From: Pomacea canaliculata
Taxonomy: Eukaryota; Mollusca; Gastropoda; Architaenioglossa; Ampullariidae
Assembly (NCBI RefSeq): GCF_003073045.1
Contig: NC_037598.1
Coordinates: 8,339,842-8,403,841, forward strand
Reading direction: 5' to 3'
Length of the DNA stretch: 64,000 nucleotides
Made by a program: the position numbers and the translations under genes. Below the pieces are notes generated by a model that was not told the origin of the DNA, did no database searches, and saw only the letters and a program-made list of their open reading frames with translations. Shown here piece after piece: positions 48,801-61,872 of the stretch (position 1 is the first letter of the stretch; the number at the start of each line of letters is the position of its first letter).

Positions 48801-51800
48801 ATACCTTAATAATGCTGATGCAGTCAACAACTGCAGAAATTAGGTAAAGAACGATAGATTATAAGAAATGTGGAAATTTAATGTTTCTATTTTAAGGATG
48901 CTTGCGGTGGAACAAATGCTGAAGGTGACAAAATTGTTTGATGGTCTGTACTGCAAATTAGAGCCCAAAGAGAGGTAAGAGAGATATGTGTGTGGATGTC
49001 TGTTTGCATGTTCATGACTTTTAGAGACACTAGCTACATATACATTGTTGGGCCATTAAACTGCAGTGATTGGGGTCCAAACTGCTTAACTCCAGCTTGA
49101 ATATTTTTTGATAATGCATAAATTACAATAAAAATGAAAAAATAATTTTTTATCACAATTCTTTCTCTTAACTTTGTAGCATTGTAAGATGTGAATCTGT
49201 TACAATGGTGGCCTCCATAACGCTGACACTCAGTGTGGATAAAACAGATTAATATTTGAATTTCATTGTAAGTTATTTTATTGTTTATTGATAAAAGACT
49301 AATCTTTCTATAAATACCTCCTTGAAGGCATTTAAATATTTAATCTGCAATAGTGCATAGCATGTCAATCACGGACATTGCCAAAATGACAGCTGTCAAC
49401 ACTTGTCTCGAGTGTTTTAGAGGCCATGTCCAGTCCGTACAATCCGTAGTTTAACAAAATTGGGATCCAAGCATTTTGTGCAGCTTAAGCAAATTCGTGG
49501 ATTACTGGACCATGGCTTAATTGCCCTACACTGTATATGCACACTTCCTAGCATGCACAAGTGGCATCACAGATTGAGAAGCATACACAACAAACAAATA
49601 GTGAAAATATGTGAGACTGAATTATGGGCATTTTCTTCAACAGGCTTTTTGTGCTAGAAATATTAAAATCACGCTTGCTGGATTGGGAAAAAAATTTGGG
49701 TGCTACCACAACCCTTGCACCATCTGAAGTAGCAGACAATTCCGACTTGCCAGTATGCAAGAGTAACTTGATCTTCCTCGCTAACCGTGTGAGTGATGAA
49801 CGAGCTGAGTTTCAGAAGCTCAAGTACAAAGATGCTGGCCACAATGAAGTAAGTAGAATTGTTCTAGAAAGACTGTGCAAGTGTATGCTGAGTGATTTTC
49901 TCAAGGTCTGATATTTCAAATACAGAGTTTAGTTTATAGACTCCAAAGATTTTTCAGAGAATGTTGTATACTTTCAAACATTTTTCACATACCACTCTAA
50001 AACTAACTGGATCAGTCACAGGCATATGTCACATAAGAGGAATGTTAAAAATATTTCTGGAGGCATTCTTTCTTTTGGAGTAAATATTATAGTAGATTTT
50101 ATTCATTTCTATTCTGCTATGCATTGGCTTGCATGTGTATTCATAAAGATATATCACCTTTAAAAGATGTGCTTTAGTTTAGTCCTTGTTACTCCTCAAG
50201 GAGCAAAGGACTGCAAAAAAAAGGTGTGCTTGCATGCTTCAATTTTAAGTGCTTTGAGTCCGGCTGATGCTGGGAAAAGGCGCTGAATAGATGTGCTTGT
50301 TATTATTATATCTCTAATAAGAAAAAAACTGAAAGAGTATTAAAGGTACACAGTGTCATATATAGTGTCATTTCCAGAAAGCACACTTCTTATCGAAATA
50401 TGCACAAAATATGTAAATGTTCAATGAAAGTTTCATTTGAATTATGCATGTTACTTATTTGAAGATAGTTTTTTCCCTATGTTCATTGTGTAAATCTAGC
50501 TATGTGTATGAACCAAAATATTTCTAACATAGTAAAAGGGAAGTTTTGGTCAAAGCATGAACCTACTTTGCTAAGGTAGTTAAATAAAGCTTTGGGGCAA
50601 AGAGAGATGTTTTGCTCTTGGTAGTAGTAACAAACTGGGAATAGGCTTTAGAGTAATTGAGTCTTTAACAGAATGTGATACACACACATATCACCAAGCT
50701 GAAAATGCAATATGGGTGAAATATTGATAAGGGAAAAAACAGGAATGGATATCCCTCAAAGGTATGAAAACAATATTAGATAAATATCTGAGAAAAATGT
50801 CATGTGAGCTTTATGTAGAAAGCCAGAATTTGCTGATACATATGGCAAAACTGTGATTCTCACCAAGACCTTGAGATTTGGCTCATTTACTGGATAAAAT
50901 TCTATTCGCATAATATTAAGCACTATCAACATAAATTATTTTTTACAGAATACAAAAATGCATCACTGTAATCATCGGTTATTTATTTTTATTTGCAGGG
51001 ATTATTGGTGTTGGTCAAAGAGCTTGAAGTTCTGTCCATTGTCACTGCTTTTGATAGCTACAACAGACTACAAGATACACCAAAATTGTTACGTTTTGCA
51101 GTTGGTAATGTCATAGTCACAATATTTGTAATTTGATCAATATATTCAGCTTATTTGCAAGGATACGTTACACAAGCATGAGATGTACTATTGCAATGGG
51201 AAGAAAATGCATGGCTAGATTCATAGCTTCAAATTACATCCCCTTCATTAGAAATTGGCTTCTGAGGGTTTAGAAGTTTTATCAAAGTTTGAAACTTATC
51301 CAAAGAAATTGGCAGTTCTATTAAACCCTTCTATTAAACCCTTTCTAAATGCATTTCAAAAAATATTTATTTCTTATGGTTTGGTTTCTTTTCTCATTTT
51401 ATTTTCTTTGTTTGCAAAACATTTTGATTTTACTGATAACTAATATAGTTGATCTGACCGTTATTTATTAGTATGATAGGTTTTGAAATTGTTCACCCTC
51501 ATGTAATAGAACTTTCTTACCCCTAAGCCAATGTACGTGTGAATAAGGCAATTAACTTATAGTTGATCACTTTGGCCAAGATTTTCTTACTTTATAGTTG
51601 GCAGTGATAACCAGGGTTTAGTTTTTCATTTGGGTTTTTGTCTTGTTTTGGCCTCAAGATCGTAGAGATACACTGCATCTCTGTAGGCAGTGATTATAAG
51701 TGTATGATAGATTCTGTACTTCCCTCAATACACCGTAATATATAAATGGTCTTATGCGCATGTGTGTTTTATTTAATTCTAGAAATATGAGGAATAGCAT

Positions 51801-53386
51801 TATGGGTATATAAAAGTGCATGTAATTATGGATAGATCTTTTACGGGACATACATGAGGCTGGAAAGGAGAGGTTCTGCTCCACTGGCAGTGTTGACGAA
51901 GACGAGCAGCGACACAGACATTGACCGCAACCACCCTGCATATGGGCTGCGCCGGGATCTTATGCGGATCATTGGCAACATGGTCTTCAGAAACTTGGAC
52001 AATCAGAACCTGGTACTGTTTTATATGAATATTACAAATTCTAAAAGAATTTTTTAAAATCTGTTTAATTTCAATCTTTACAAAGTGCTGTAAAAAGCAA
52101 TTTTTTTATTTGGTCACAAGCTGATGTCACTTATGTTGAGAAAAACTCTGAAATCTACTTTTTTTTTGCAGGTTCGCATGTTGAATGGCATTCCACTCAT
52201 TCTAGAGCAAACTATCGTTGATGATCGCAATCCCTGTATCCTTTTTCTTTCAAGTATTAAAGACATACATCCTACAGGGCTTCTGCTTACACAAAAAATT
52301 GCGTACAGTACGCATTAAAAGTTCGGAGGACCCCTTCAATTTTCGTCAATGGGTCCCAGGAGACCCCTTCAAATTTGGCGAAGAACAGATACAAAATTGG
52401 GTAAGTGTAGTGTCTGACATCGTAGCCCAATCTATTGTCGTCTGCTACAAGGTGACAGTTACTTGCCTTGCACTGAGTTTTTTCCCTTACCGGGAAGAGT
52501 GCCATTAACTTATTTCCAAGATGTCGTTGACAGCATGGTTAAAATCATCGTCTCAGAAACGGAAAGAAATTGAGCACCCCAAGTACAGTGAGCATAAGCT
52601 CATCACAGATGCTTGCACAGACTTCATGGCACAGAAATCTCGCCGTTTCTGACTAGACATTACAGTGCTTTGTGTGCTTGAAAGGTAGTTAAGCAAAGTA
52701 TGTTGATTTGTTGATTTTTTTTTTTTTCACATTGGAAAGGGACCCCTTAGAGTTAGCCTGGGACCCCTCAAAAATCTGATGAAGGGGTCCCTGGGACCCC
52801 AAAGAATTTAGCCTTAGCAGAAGCCCTGCATTATATCTTTAGATCATTGATGTTTTGGCGATGTTAGACCCATTGACTTCCCTTCTCAACCTACAGTTGA
52901 GAACCTACAACCTCTTTTAGTGTCAAAGTTGCCTTATTTATATTTAATGTTCTTGCCATTTTTTGCAGATCAGTTACTAAACAACAAGTAAGATAACTTA
53001 CAGACTTTAAAATAGCAATAGTAAATTTAGCTATTTTGTATTTTAGATAATATATTTTTCTGCAATTAATGGTTTGTGCAATTAGGCTATGGGTGAGTGA
53101 ATCTTGAGTGTATCTTTGACATTTTAGACTTTAACCTTAACCGTGTTCAGTCATTACCCAGTGGACCATTATGGCAGTGCGTAACCTTTGTGAGAGGAAT
53201 CGAGAGAACATAGAGTTCATACGTGCCCTGAAACTTCAAGGTGTTGCCAACACTGTTGAGTTGCTGAGAGAGCATGGCATCGTGGCTGATGTGGAGGATG
53301 AGCGGGTTATCATCAGACCACCACCCAGCATACCCAATTCTCCTACTGAGGATTCTCCAGGGAGTAAACCATCAGGATACCAATAG
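45810..53386 (+). CDS. ATXN10: Ataxin-10 (10 exons, about 516 aa), two frame disruptions
   Basis: Exons: 45810-45952, 47029-47188, 47417-47616, 48345-48523, 48897-48974, 49644-49848, 50999-51104, 51836-52012, 52172-52235 and 53151-53386. Ataxin-10 is a cytoplasmic armadillo-like helical-repeat protein that supports neuronal survival and neurite growth in mammals. Landmarks: FFRCLRNCWASN, LCIAVQFLCNATSG, KLLRFAV joining DLLRDIHEAGKE, LMRIIGNMVFRNLDNQNL, LNGIPLILEQ, DDRNP joining FITQW, MAVRNLCERN. The last are the diagnostic C-terminal domain (human IGNLCYKNKDNQ, DGIPLILD, NPFLTQW). Exon 4 hits a stop unless one base is restored at about 48,501 (TGGAAC for an expected TGGGAAC); with it, phase to exon 5 fits. 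Exon 8 also changes frame between HEAGKE and DIDRNHPAYGL (net one extra or two missing bases). Every other junction agrees. Confidence 0.9.
48096..48263. mobile_element. hAT-type miniature element in ATXN10 intron 3
   Basis: The element spans 48104-48255 (152 bp). Its left end, CAGGGGTGCCCAACCT, matches the inverted right end at 13 of 16 positions. Flanking 8-mers AAATAAAG and GAATAAAG match at 7 of 8. The ends resemble those of Charlie-like hAT elements. Non-coding. Confidence 0.8.
50165..50315 (+). mobile_element. SINE-like element with LINE-type tail, copy B
   Basis: A GTCCTTGTTACTCCTCAAGG hairpin-like part (CTTG/CAAGG) is followed by AAGTGCTTTGAGTC, GCTGATGCTGGGAAAAGGCG, CTGAATAGATGTGCT and TTATTATTATA. 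The ending is the classic GCTTTGAG ... AAAGGCGCT-A-ATA ... (ATT)n tail. No pol III boxes were convincingly found at the 5' end. Confidence 0.55.
52275..52828. mobile_element. Terminal-inverted-repeat element in ATXN10 intron 9
   Basis: Ends are CAGGGCTTCTGCT and its exact inverted copy (13 of 13). The 554-bp body has GGGACCCCTT-type sub-repeats near both ends in opposite orientation. Flanking duplications are unclear (CATCCTA and CATTATA match at 5 of 7), so superfamily assignment to hAT rests on the CAGGG ends only. The left end is 40 bases past an ATXN10 donor. Confidence 0.7.
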
Positions 53387-56300
53387 TTATGTAGTCTTGC
53401 CTATATTTGGCATTATTAGTAACTGAAGCTTTTGTTTCTACTTTACAAATTATGAACTGTCTTTCAGAGAAAAAGAGTGGGAGGCTTACTGAAGAGGTGC
53501 TTATAAAACAGAATCCTGTGTCAAATTAGTAGCATCAAGTGGAAAAATCCCACTTTGAAAGCAATACAGTATTCCTTTTTTTGTACTCAATATTTGGCAC
53601 TGCAGCCTTCTTTTGGGAGCAGACAAATTTGAAATAAAGTAAGAAAAACGCAACCATTCTGTTTTTTTTAAACAATTTGTCATTTTTTTTGTTTTATAAG
53701 TTTTTTTAATTGCTTTTACCTGCCTTGACAAAAAAAAAAAAAAAAAAACCAATAAAAAAACAAGCAAGCAAGAATCCATAGTAATTTTCCATGAATATAT
53801 ATAAAGTTATAGACTTATCTATAGACTGTCGTAAATATCTGCCAAGAAGAAAATCTTGATTGTGGGAAGTAATAAAGTGCAGCAAACCTTCCACTTCTGT
53901 CGCTGAAAGTGATCAGAAAACGTGATGATTATGGAAAGCCATAGGCTTGCTTTATTGCAAAACAAATTATACCTCAAGGTTCCAGTAAAATTATTAATCT
54001 TGAAAATTTAGCTGTTTTCTTTCACAGTTTAACTAGTATGAGAATTTTAAAAAAAATCTCTTGGCTTTTTGAGTTTTCTACAGACATTATTTTTGAAAAC
54101 AATAGATTGGATTTGCAGTCTCTCTCACAGATCATGCTGGGCAATGTGATCATTTATTTTCAACATAAAATTAGATTAGTTATAAATTATAAATGTTCAA
54201 AACATGTGTAGTTAGATTTTTTGATCATATTCTTTCACACAGTTGAATAGAGGATGGGTGTGGTTTAGTCAATTTCTTTGTAACCTTTTCTTTTAAAAAC
54301 TTATTAAGAAGTTAAAAGCTGTTTGTGATGATGAAGATGAACATCAGCTGTTGCCTTGAAATGCACAGTACTTTTTTCAGAAGTAATGAAGAAAAGTATT
54401 AGTCAATTGGATTCGATCTTGTGGGACGCTAATTTTGATGAGACCCCTTGTCAGGTCATTGTCAAAAGCTGTTAAAATGATTAACTTGAGGGTTCCTCTG
54501 GACAAAGCTAGTGGAAATTTAGATCTTTTGAACTTGATCTGTTTCTTATTATGAAGCTGATGGATAGTATGAAAATCCAGACTTCACTATCAAGCCTCTT
54601 ATTTGTGGCATTTGGTCATAGATTTTTTTTTTTCTGTGATTAGAATTACTTGGTGGTCATTAACCACATTAAAAATTTTTTTGATCAGCTGATTACTTTG
54701 TCTACTTGGTTAAAATGAGAATATGGTTGCCAGAGTGTTGTCTGGTTCAGTGATGTTTGCTGAAGAACATCCAGTCTGGATGAGGGCTAACAAATTATTC
54801 ATTATTTTACATATGATAATCTAGATTTGTAGAACCAGGGGAATTCATAGCAGATGTGATCAGGAATGAAAATGGGAGATAATTTTTTTTAAAGGCAGTT
54901 CAGGACCCAAAACTAGAGGGTGTATAATTTTATTAAAATCTTGAAAAGCATGGAACAGACTAGAGCATTTTTTTAAAACTGCATGTCCAGGAAACAGTAT
55001 GTAAAACAAAATCTGCGAATGTTTTTTTGTAAACTAAAGTACAGTTTCCTTGACATGCTTAACATTTTGAAAAAGTGACCTTTGAGTTTTGACGTTAGCT
55101 GCTTTGTAAAATGTATTTTGTATTGAAAGCAATTTTTTTAATGTATAAATGTGTTAAAACACTGATGCAAAAGTCAAAATTTCTCACTTTAATGTACAGT
55201 TACTGTGATAAGTGATGCATGAGTCTTGTGAAATAGCTTTAAGTAGCAGTAGCTGAACTCAGCAGTGTAATGATTGGCTGAGCCAATACTAATGTAAAGA
55301 TGCAAGATTGTCACGATTAGTGACTAGACCTTTATGACACATCGCCATACAGTGTTGTGTCTTTATAAACTGTACCAAATTATGTCATGAAGAAATTTAC
55401 TTTTGAGGTGTTGTTTATTTTGCATGTGACAGTTTGTTGTAAGCAAGGTCATTTTGAGATGACAGGCAGGTTTTAAATTTTATTATTAGCAAATCACAAG
55501 GCCGACAAGTGACAGTATAAGTTTCAGTCAGATGTAAATCAATAAAGGTGACATCTAGAAAAAAGAATGTGATGACTGACATTCCACTAGATCATGTGAG
55601 ATCACTTCAGTTCATCTCACCATATCTCTTGAACACATTTCACTCATTTTTTGTAAATGAACCTTTATAAGGTTTAGTCATTCAGTATACTTAATTTATA
55701 AGATATGGAGACTTGTTTATGACATTTTGTTGTTCAAGGTTTGTGTTGGTTGAGTTTTTTTTCGGTACATCAAAACTTTATGCCTTACATTTTGCCTTTA
55801 ATTAATGAATTAAGTCACAGCATAACATTATCATTTCATAACCAGTGCAAGAATGAGAATCTTACTTGAACAAGACCCATTGATTTTTGTCCTGCTTTGA
55901 TAAAACCGACATTTTTTATTAAAGAGATATAGAAGTACTACTTATCTCATCTTCACCCATATTTATTTTCTGATGATGGCTTAGTTCTCATCAGATCTGA
56001 CTGTCAGATTGTCTTTCAAACATGTACTTGGCTGTTAATTTTTTTGTGAAAAAAACCTTTGTATTGTCTTACAGAACAGTTACAAATTATGTGCACCGTA
56101 CAATAAAAAAGCCTCTAAATTTGACCAGAATAAATTAAATGAGCTTGGAATAAATGACCTGAGATTATATAGATAACGTAACTATTTTCTTTCTTAATTG
56201 TTCATTTGCTCATTTATTAAGGTATTCAGATAAGAGATACTTGTTGTGGGTTAGTGAAGGCCATCCAGATCATTTTAGTAAAAATCTGTACATCATTATG

Positions 56301-58400
56301 ACCATCTGGAGGAGTCTTCCACGTGGCAAAGTTTGCCTGTGTAGATGATTTGCCTCTGTTGCATAAAAAACTGAAACATAATCTGAACTTCAGAATATGG
56401 CTGTAATCTATCGACATTTTTTGGTAATATTACTTCTGTGCTACATTCCTAGCTTGTAGGAAAATACAATATAGTTACACAAGGTAAAAAAAGTTCTGTC
56501 GTGTGGTTCACTATGATTCAGTTCCTTTCAGGAGTTGCTGCATGAGAAATGCAGTCAAAATGTTCTGTATTCTTTGCGAAGAAATTGTGTCTCCTAGAGT
56601 ACTGTTGAAAGGATGGGCAGTTTTCCGAGTTGCTTGTGGTCTGCTAGCTTACATGCAGGGACAAATGTTGCAAATTGTTTTGGTGCATCAGGATTTTCTT
56701 TCAGTCAACAGATGGGTTTGAATGTTTTGCTAATTTCTTTTTAACACAGGATTGTACAAGTATAAAGAAGGATGGTATATTGTTTTTTTCATGTTGCTGT
56801 GACTTATCTCCTATGCACCCAACCCCTTTCATTGCTTTGTTCCTATTTTTTTTATCTTCAATGTATTTGTCTTATGTATTCTGCTGTAGACTGTTTTGCT
56901 GATTCAAAAATCAATTTAGTGGCTAAATTTTAATAAATTAGAGCACCGCCTACAGTCATGGGGAGGTGTTAACTTATTGAAAACTACAAAACTATAAATC
57001 AGGGTTGGAGAGACAGATGTATTAGTGCTGTGGATGTTTTTCATACTGGTAGTTTTGAGGCTTTTGTAGTAGTGAAGTGGTAGAACGTCAGAAAATGTGA
57101 TGTATGCTTTTCTTGCCAGTAGAAACAGGATCTTTTATCTTCTTTTCTCAGCTGTGTGACCAGTGAGAAAGTGAGGCTTTTCTTAAGGTGAAAGGGGATA
57201 TTGAGAGGATAGGGAAAGAGTTAAATCTACAGGTGAAATTATACATTCCACAGTGATAAAGACCAGTATCAAACCTGCAAATATTAACCAGAGTACACTT
57301 GTGTATGCAATCATGATGTTAATCAAATACTGTATCAATTTTTAGGTGAAATACCACATTTCTGTTACTGTTCACATTGTGCATATGTAGGTACGTAGAT
57401 GCATAGACTAGTAGGAGGAAATAGGAGAAATATACCTTTGAAATATACCATATGATCAATACCTGCGAGTAGAACTATATTAACATTGAAGGAGAGATCT
57501 GTCTTAGTCTCAGCCGTATTATGATGTGTGTGGAGGGAAGAGTGCAATGGATAAGAAGCATTTTAAACAGTTTCATTCAAGTCACAGAACTGCAATGTCA
57601 GTATTATTGTAGCAACATTTGTTTTTACAGATATATTTTACGGTTACCAAGACCAGAAAGGAAAAGGAAAAGTAAAAATGAAGGAGAAAAGAAGAAGTGG
57701 AGATTAAAAGCTATGATGTGTTGGGCAAGGAAATGAATGCTTATGTTGGTAAGAGAACAAAAAGCTTGCTTTAAATGATTTCTTATTTTGAGTATATTTA
57801 TGGTTTATTTATCATTCCAGTTTTGCTAGTTTCACGCTGACATGCTTGGTTTCTCTTACCTATAATTTGTGCACGTAAGCCGTTACTGATTTGACTGCTG
57901 ATACTAAAATGCAGTAAAAAAGTTCACATTTCCACAAACTATTCATCCTTTCTCCTATCAGGCCATCGGTCATCCAAATATGTGCTGATATTTGAGGCTG
58001 AATGATTGATACATTTCTTACATATTGTAGTCCTTTTTGAGTGTATTGAATTAATGCCTGAAGGGGAGCGAAACTTGAGTATCGACTACTGTATTAATGC
58101 ACCTCTGTGTGTGTGTGTGTGAATGTGTGAACTGCTAATTTAGAAAAGAACAGTTGATTGAGAAGCTCAGCAACATTTTTACCCAAACAGATTTGTAAAG
58201 TTACATTGTTTGAACTTGAAAACACTTCTTCCTTCACCTAATTAATAATGTAGAAAAATGTCAAAACTCCTGAACTGTTGCGACTGAGACTTGACATTGC
58301 CTCGGGAAACAAAATACGTTTTATGTCTGTTTAAAAAAAAAACATTTTATTAATATTTCTGATGGGTGCAATTTTGTCCTTCCAATGAGATGTATTACTT
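53387..58400 (+). other. ATXN10 3' flank, AT-rich, no gene recognised
   Basis: This is strongly AT-rich sequence with poly-A/T runs (for example 53,729-53,750). It has no splice-flanked coding exon of a family I recognise. Part may be 3' UTR. Confidence 0.45.
53633..53638 (+). terminator. Candidate ATXN10 polyadenylation signal (proximal)
   Basis: AATAAA lies about 250 bases after the stop. A second copy lies at 53871-53876. Confidence 0.4.
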
Positions 58401-61400
58401 TCTGAGTTAACACTGTCATGTGGCCAAAGGTACTGACTTTCACGGTACCGGAAGGCTTAGAAACGTTTTCTTTTTCCGAGCTTTCATAGATGACAGTCAA
58501 TGCGTTAGGCCTTTAAACCTTGGTCGGCATCTTTCTTTTTCAATTTGTTGTAAAACTGCATGGCTTTTAGCAACGCGGCAAGTTGCTGCTGCAGTGATAA
58601 CGATTCACATTGCCTAGTGGTGACCTGTGGACGTATGTTTTATCTCGATGTACATTACATACAAAAGTCATGCAAGATGATCTCTCTCGAGCTGAACCTT
58701 GTTCAGAAGGATAAGTAGTCATCGCCGATCGTAGTTTCGTTCTTTCTAGGATGGACTGAGATCATGATCACCGATAAACACGTCCCTGTCCTGATCGAAG
58801 TGCTTTGCTCTTTCCACGCGATAGCTCATGAGCTATATTTCGCTTTGAAAGCTCAACGGTCTGTTTTCGCCTCCAAAGGTCATGGGCTGTTTTTACCATG
58901 AAAGGTTATGGATTGCTTTCGCCGTGAAAAATAACGGACTACTTTCGGATATCATCGTACGTTCGATTTCGCGGCATGGCATTCATCTCTGAAGTCGAGA
59001 TATTTGTCTTCTCACGACAAGAGTGAAATTAAAAGGCCTTCGCAATATCGACAACCGACATACGTTATCTTTTTACTTTATTTTCTTTTGACAGTTTGCT
59101 TCCAGTTCTTGAGCAATGACATTCCTTTTTTTTTTCTAATTGGCTGTCAACGCTTTCGATCCAGACATCTTGTTTTGTACTGTCAGGACTGGGGAGGGGG
59201 AATGTACCCGTAAAACTTGCTAGTCGCCGAGATTTGACATAAAACAAACTTGAGATAGGAGGTTAGCACCATTACGTGCATGTAAATTCGGCAGTAACCT
59301 TGCTAGCGCTGACTTTCAATCCGAATGTATACAATATCCCTTTGGAATATTTTGCTTGTGATGCATTAAAAAATAATCTGTCTCTTTTATTACATGCATT
59401 TTTATTTTTGTTTTTATTTTCTCAGTTGATTCTGTACCGGTTCTCACATGTAACGTAATTATGTTGCTAAGCATTTTGACTGCTCTTAGAAACGCAAGGA
59501 GGAAGACATGTTGCAAAGACCCTGAGATTGGAGAAATCAAACCTGACAGGTTAGCTTCAGTAAAAAGAGAAATACAAGACCACTTGTCTCTGATTTCAAC
59601 CTAAAAATTTCAGACTATTTCATCTTGCTGGTAGTGTTGGTTACTTGTATCTCTTCTTCCTGTCAGCCTAGAACATTTTTTGTATGGCCAGCAAATGAAG
59701 AGAAAATATTCCTGGATTTGGTCATGTCAGTATATACTATATATGTTGTGCATTCAGTTTTCTGATACTTTAATAAATTTGGAATATGCTCAATTCAATC
59801 ACGTTTTCTTTATATGTTATAATGATGATTTTATGTGAGAGAGAGAGCGAGCGAATATGGTGTAGATTAATGTAAAGGTTTACTTGAAATTAGCTGTGAC
59901 AGTTAATTAGTGTCTCAGCTCATTGTCACCGAGAAATGAAATCTTCAGGGTAGAGAACAAGGAATGTCTTCATCGAGTATTGCAGTTGCTTCCCTTGTCA
60001 TTGAGATGATGATCCCCTTCCCCTACCCCCTCCGCGCCTAGACAGTTGAGACAGACGGGCAGACCGCATGTCATGGATAGAAAAAAAAAAAAAAAGGAAA
60101 AAAAGAAGGCGGCCGATGTTGGCACCATTGTTGGGGATTTTCGTGCGACTTTGTATTGTGTCGCCAAAGCTGGCGTCGGCGGCAGGCAAGCCAAAACCGC
60201 AGGCGTTGTTTCAGCATCACAATGAGGCGGGTCTCAGCGAGCAGGAGTCGCTTAGCTGAATTTTATCAGCAGCACATCTACAGGCAGGCAGTTTAGAGGC
60301 TTAGGAAAGCTTAGTTTCGGTCGTGACAGTGAAGTTGGCATTATTCCTTAGGTATCGGATCAGGTTGCGTTTTGCACCTCCCCATGTCAGACCATCTACC
60401 TCGTGTTTACATGGGCGTCTCTTCTCTCTGTCTCTCTCTCTCTCGGTCCCTGCTTGCGATCGTTTGACGCTATTATCGGACCTTCTTTTCTTAAGATAAA
60501 GACCTAATCCATGCTCTCCTGGCAAAAGCTTTTGTTCGTTCTACGCGTTACTCAGTCTGTTTAAGGATCGACTTCTAAAGGAATTTATCTTATATCATAA
60601 TCCCGAGTGTGCTTACATTTTGTTAGCAGGAACATGCCTTTTTGCCTTCTGTTTCTTACAGTGACTTTTTAAACGAAGGAAGTTTAGTGTCTGGCATACA
60701 ACAGCTGCAGCCTTTTAGATGGAGCAGCCAAATGAAGATTATTATTTCATTTCAGCAAACTGACTCAACAACTTGGCTTTTAAAAATTGAACTTTCCCCA
60801 TTCTCTGTCCTTCTGTGGTTCCCACTGGTGTATTAATTGCCGAGACACTTAAAATGTAAAGAAATTTAATAGTTTTTTCTACAGGTTTCTTTGTTGAATG
60901 TTTGGAGGTGACTTAATCTGTGCTGCGTTTATTTAACATCATCTTTTGTCTATGTATGTGATAACATAATTTTTAAGTCGCTATTGTTATTCTTTCTTCA
61001 GTTATGCATCCATTCGATTTGAGAATAGCATGTCTTTCAAAAAGCAATAAGACTTTCACTCTGTGCCATTAATTTAATGATTAGTTAGTGGAGTGTAAGT
61101 GATCAGTAAAACCAGATCAAATCGTTATATTCTTTAATGTACTTTGAATACACATGCAAACCTGTCCACCCGCACTTGGGAAGTTCGATCGCCGTTTGAG
61201 TCGATTTACAGGCAGGCGAGCGCACACACAAACAAGTCTTCACGCAAAAAGGGAAAGAGAAAAGAGAGAACAATCGCATTGTGTAAAATTTTAGCTAAAC
61301 ACAATATCATCATGATCAAATCTCGACATTAACAAAAATTGCCGAATGCTTCCTCTTCTGGTCTTTGAAGAGTACTGACCACAAAATCCATTGGAAAATC

Positions 61401-61693
61401 ACAAGTTTTGTAATCGTATGTGAGAGGTTCGGTTTCTCTGTCAGTAAGTGTGGTGGAGATAACCAGTATCTGAGGCATGTTCTGCAGTGGGCCCTAGTCA
61501 TCGCCTCCACACTGCCACTCACCCTCAGGAGCGCCAAGCCGAGGACACAAGATGGTGGCGGTTGGTGTCGATCCCCCTTTGGATTAACTGCACACAGAGG
61601 TCACTGTACCTGCTCTCACGGATGCTGTTGCCAGGTGCGGTCATGATTTTCTTCTCTTTTAAATGAATGTGTTGAACACTGTTGAATATCGAT

Positions 61694-61872
61694 ATACTCT
61701 CTTTTTCCTTCTCTTTCTCTCTCCCCTATCATAATATATTACATAAGTATAAAAATTACAAAATCATTCAATCAATCAACCAATCAATCTATCCAGCTTA
61801 ATATTTAAGATAATGAGCATTTTCTAACAGTCGAAATCAACTGTATTCACATCCCCTGTGACACACACATTA
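61694..61872 (+). pseudogene. Truncated duplicate of a fibulin EGF exon with its upstream intron
   Basis: This segment aligns with 29,171-29,358, the intron 3' end and first third of the fibulin exon at 29317. Shared features, in order: a pyrimidine-rich run, ATTACATA, AATCAACCAATCAATC, AATATTTAA-ATAATGAGCAT, the splice acceptor, then GAAAT-AACTGTAT-CACA and CCTGTGAC-like sequence. In the best stretch of about 52 bases roughly 47 match. The copy would read VEINCIHIPCDT where the gene reads [13 protein letters not shown], then diverges, so the module is not complete. Confidence 0.8.

Noticed and set aside
52218..52508. Transposase in the intron 9 element
   Set aside because: The ORF is short, starts in flanking DNA and shows no transposase motif.
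61440..61640. Possible Cys-rich exon resembling the anaphylatoxin region
   Set aside because: A short CC-rich stretch occurs just before the duplicated fibulin segment, but frame and splice sites do not support an exon.
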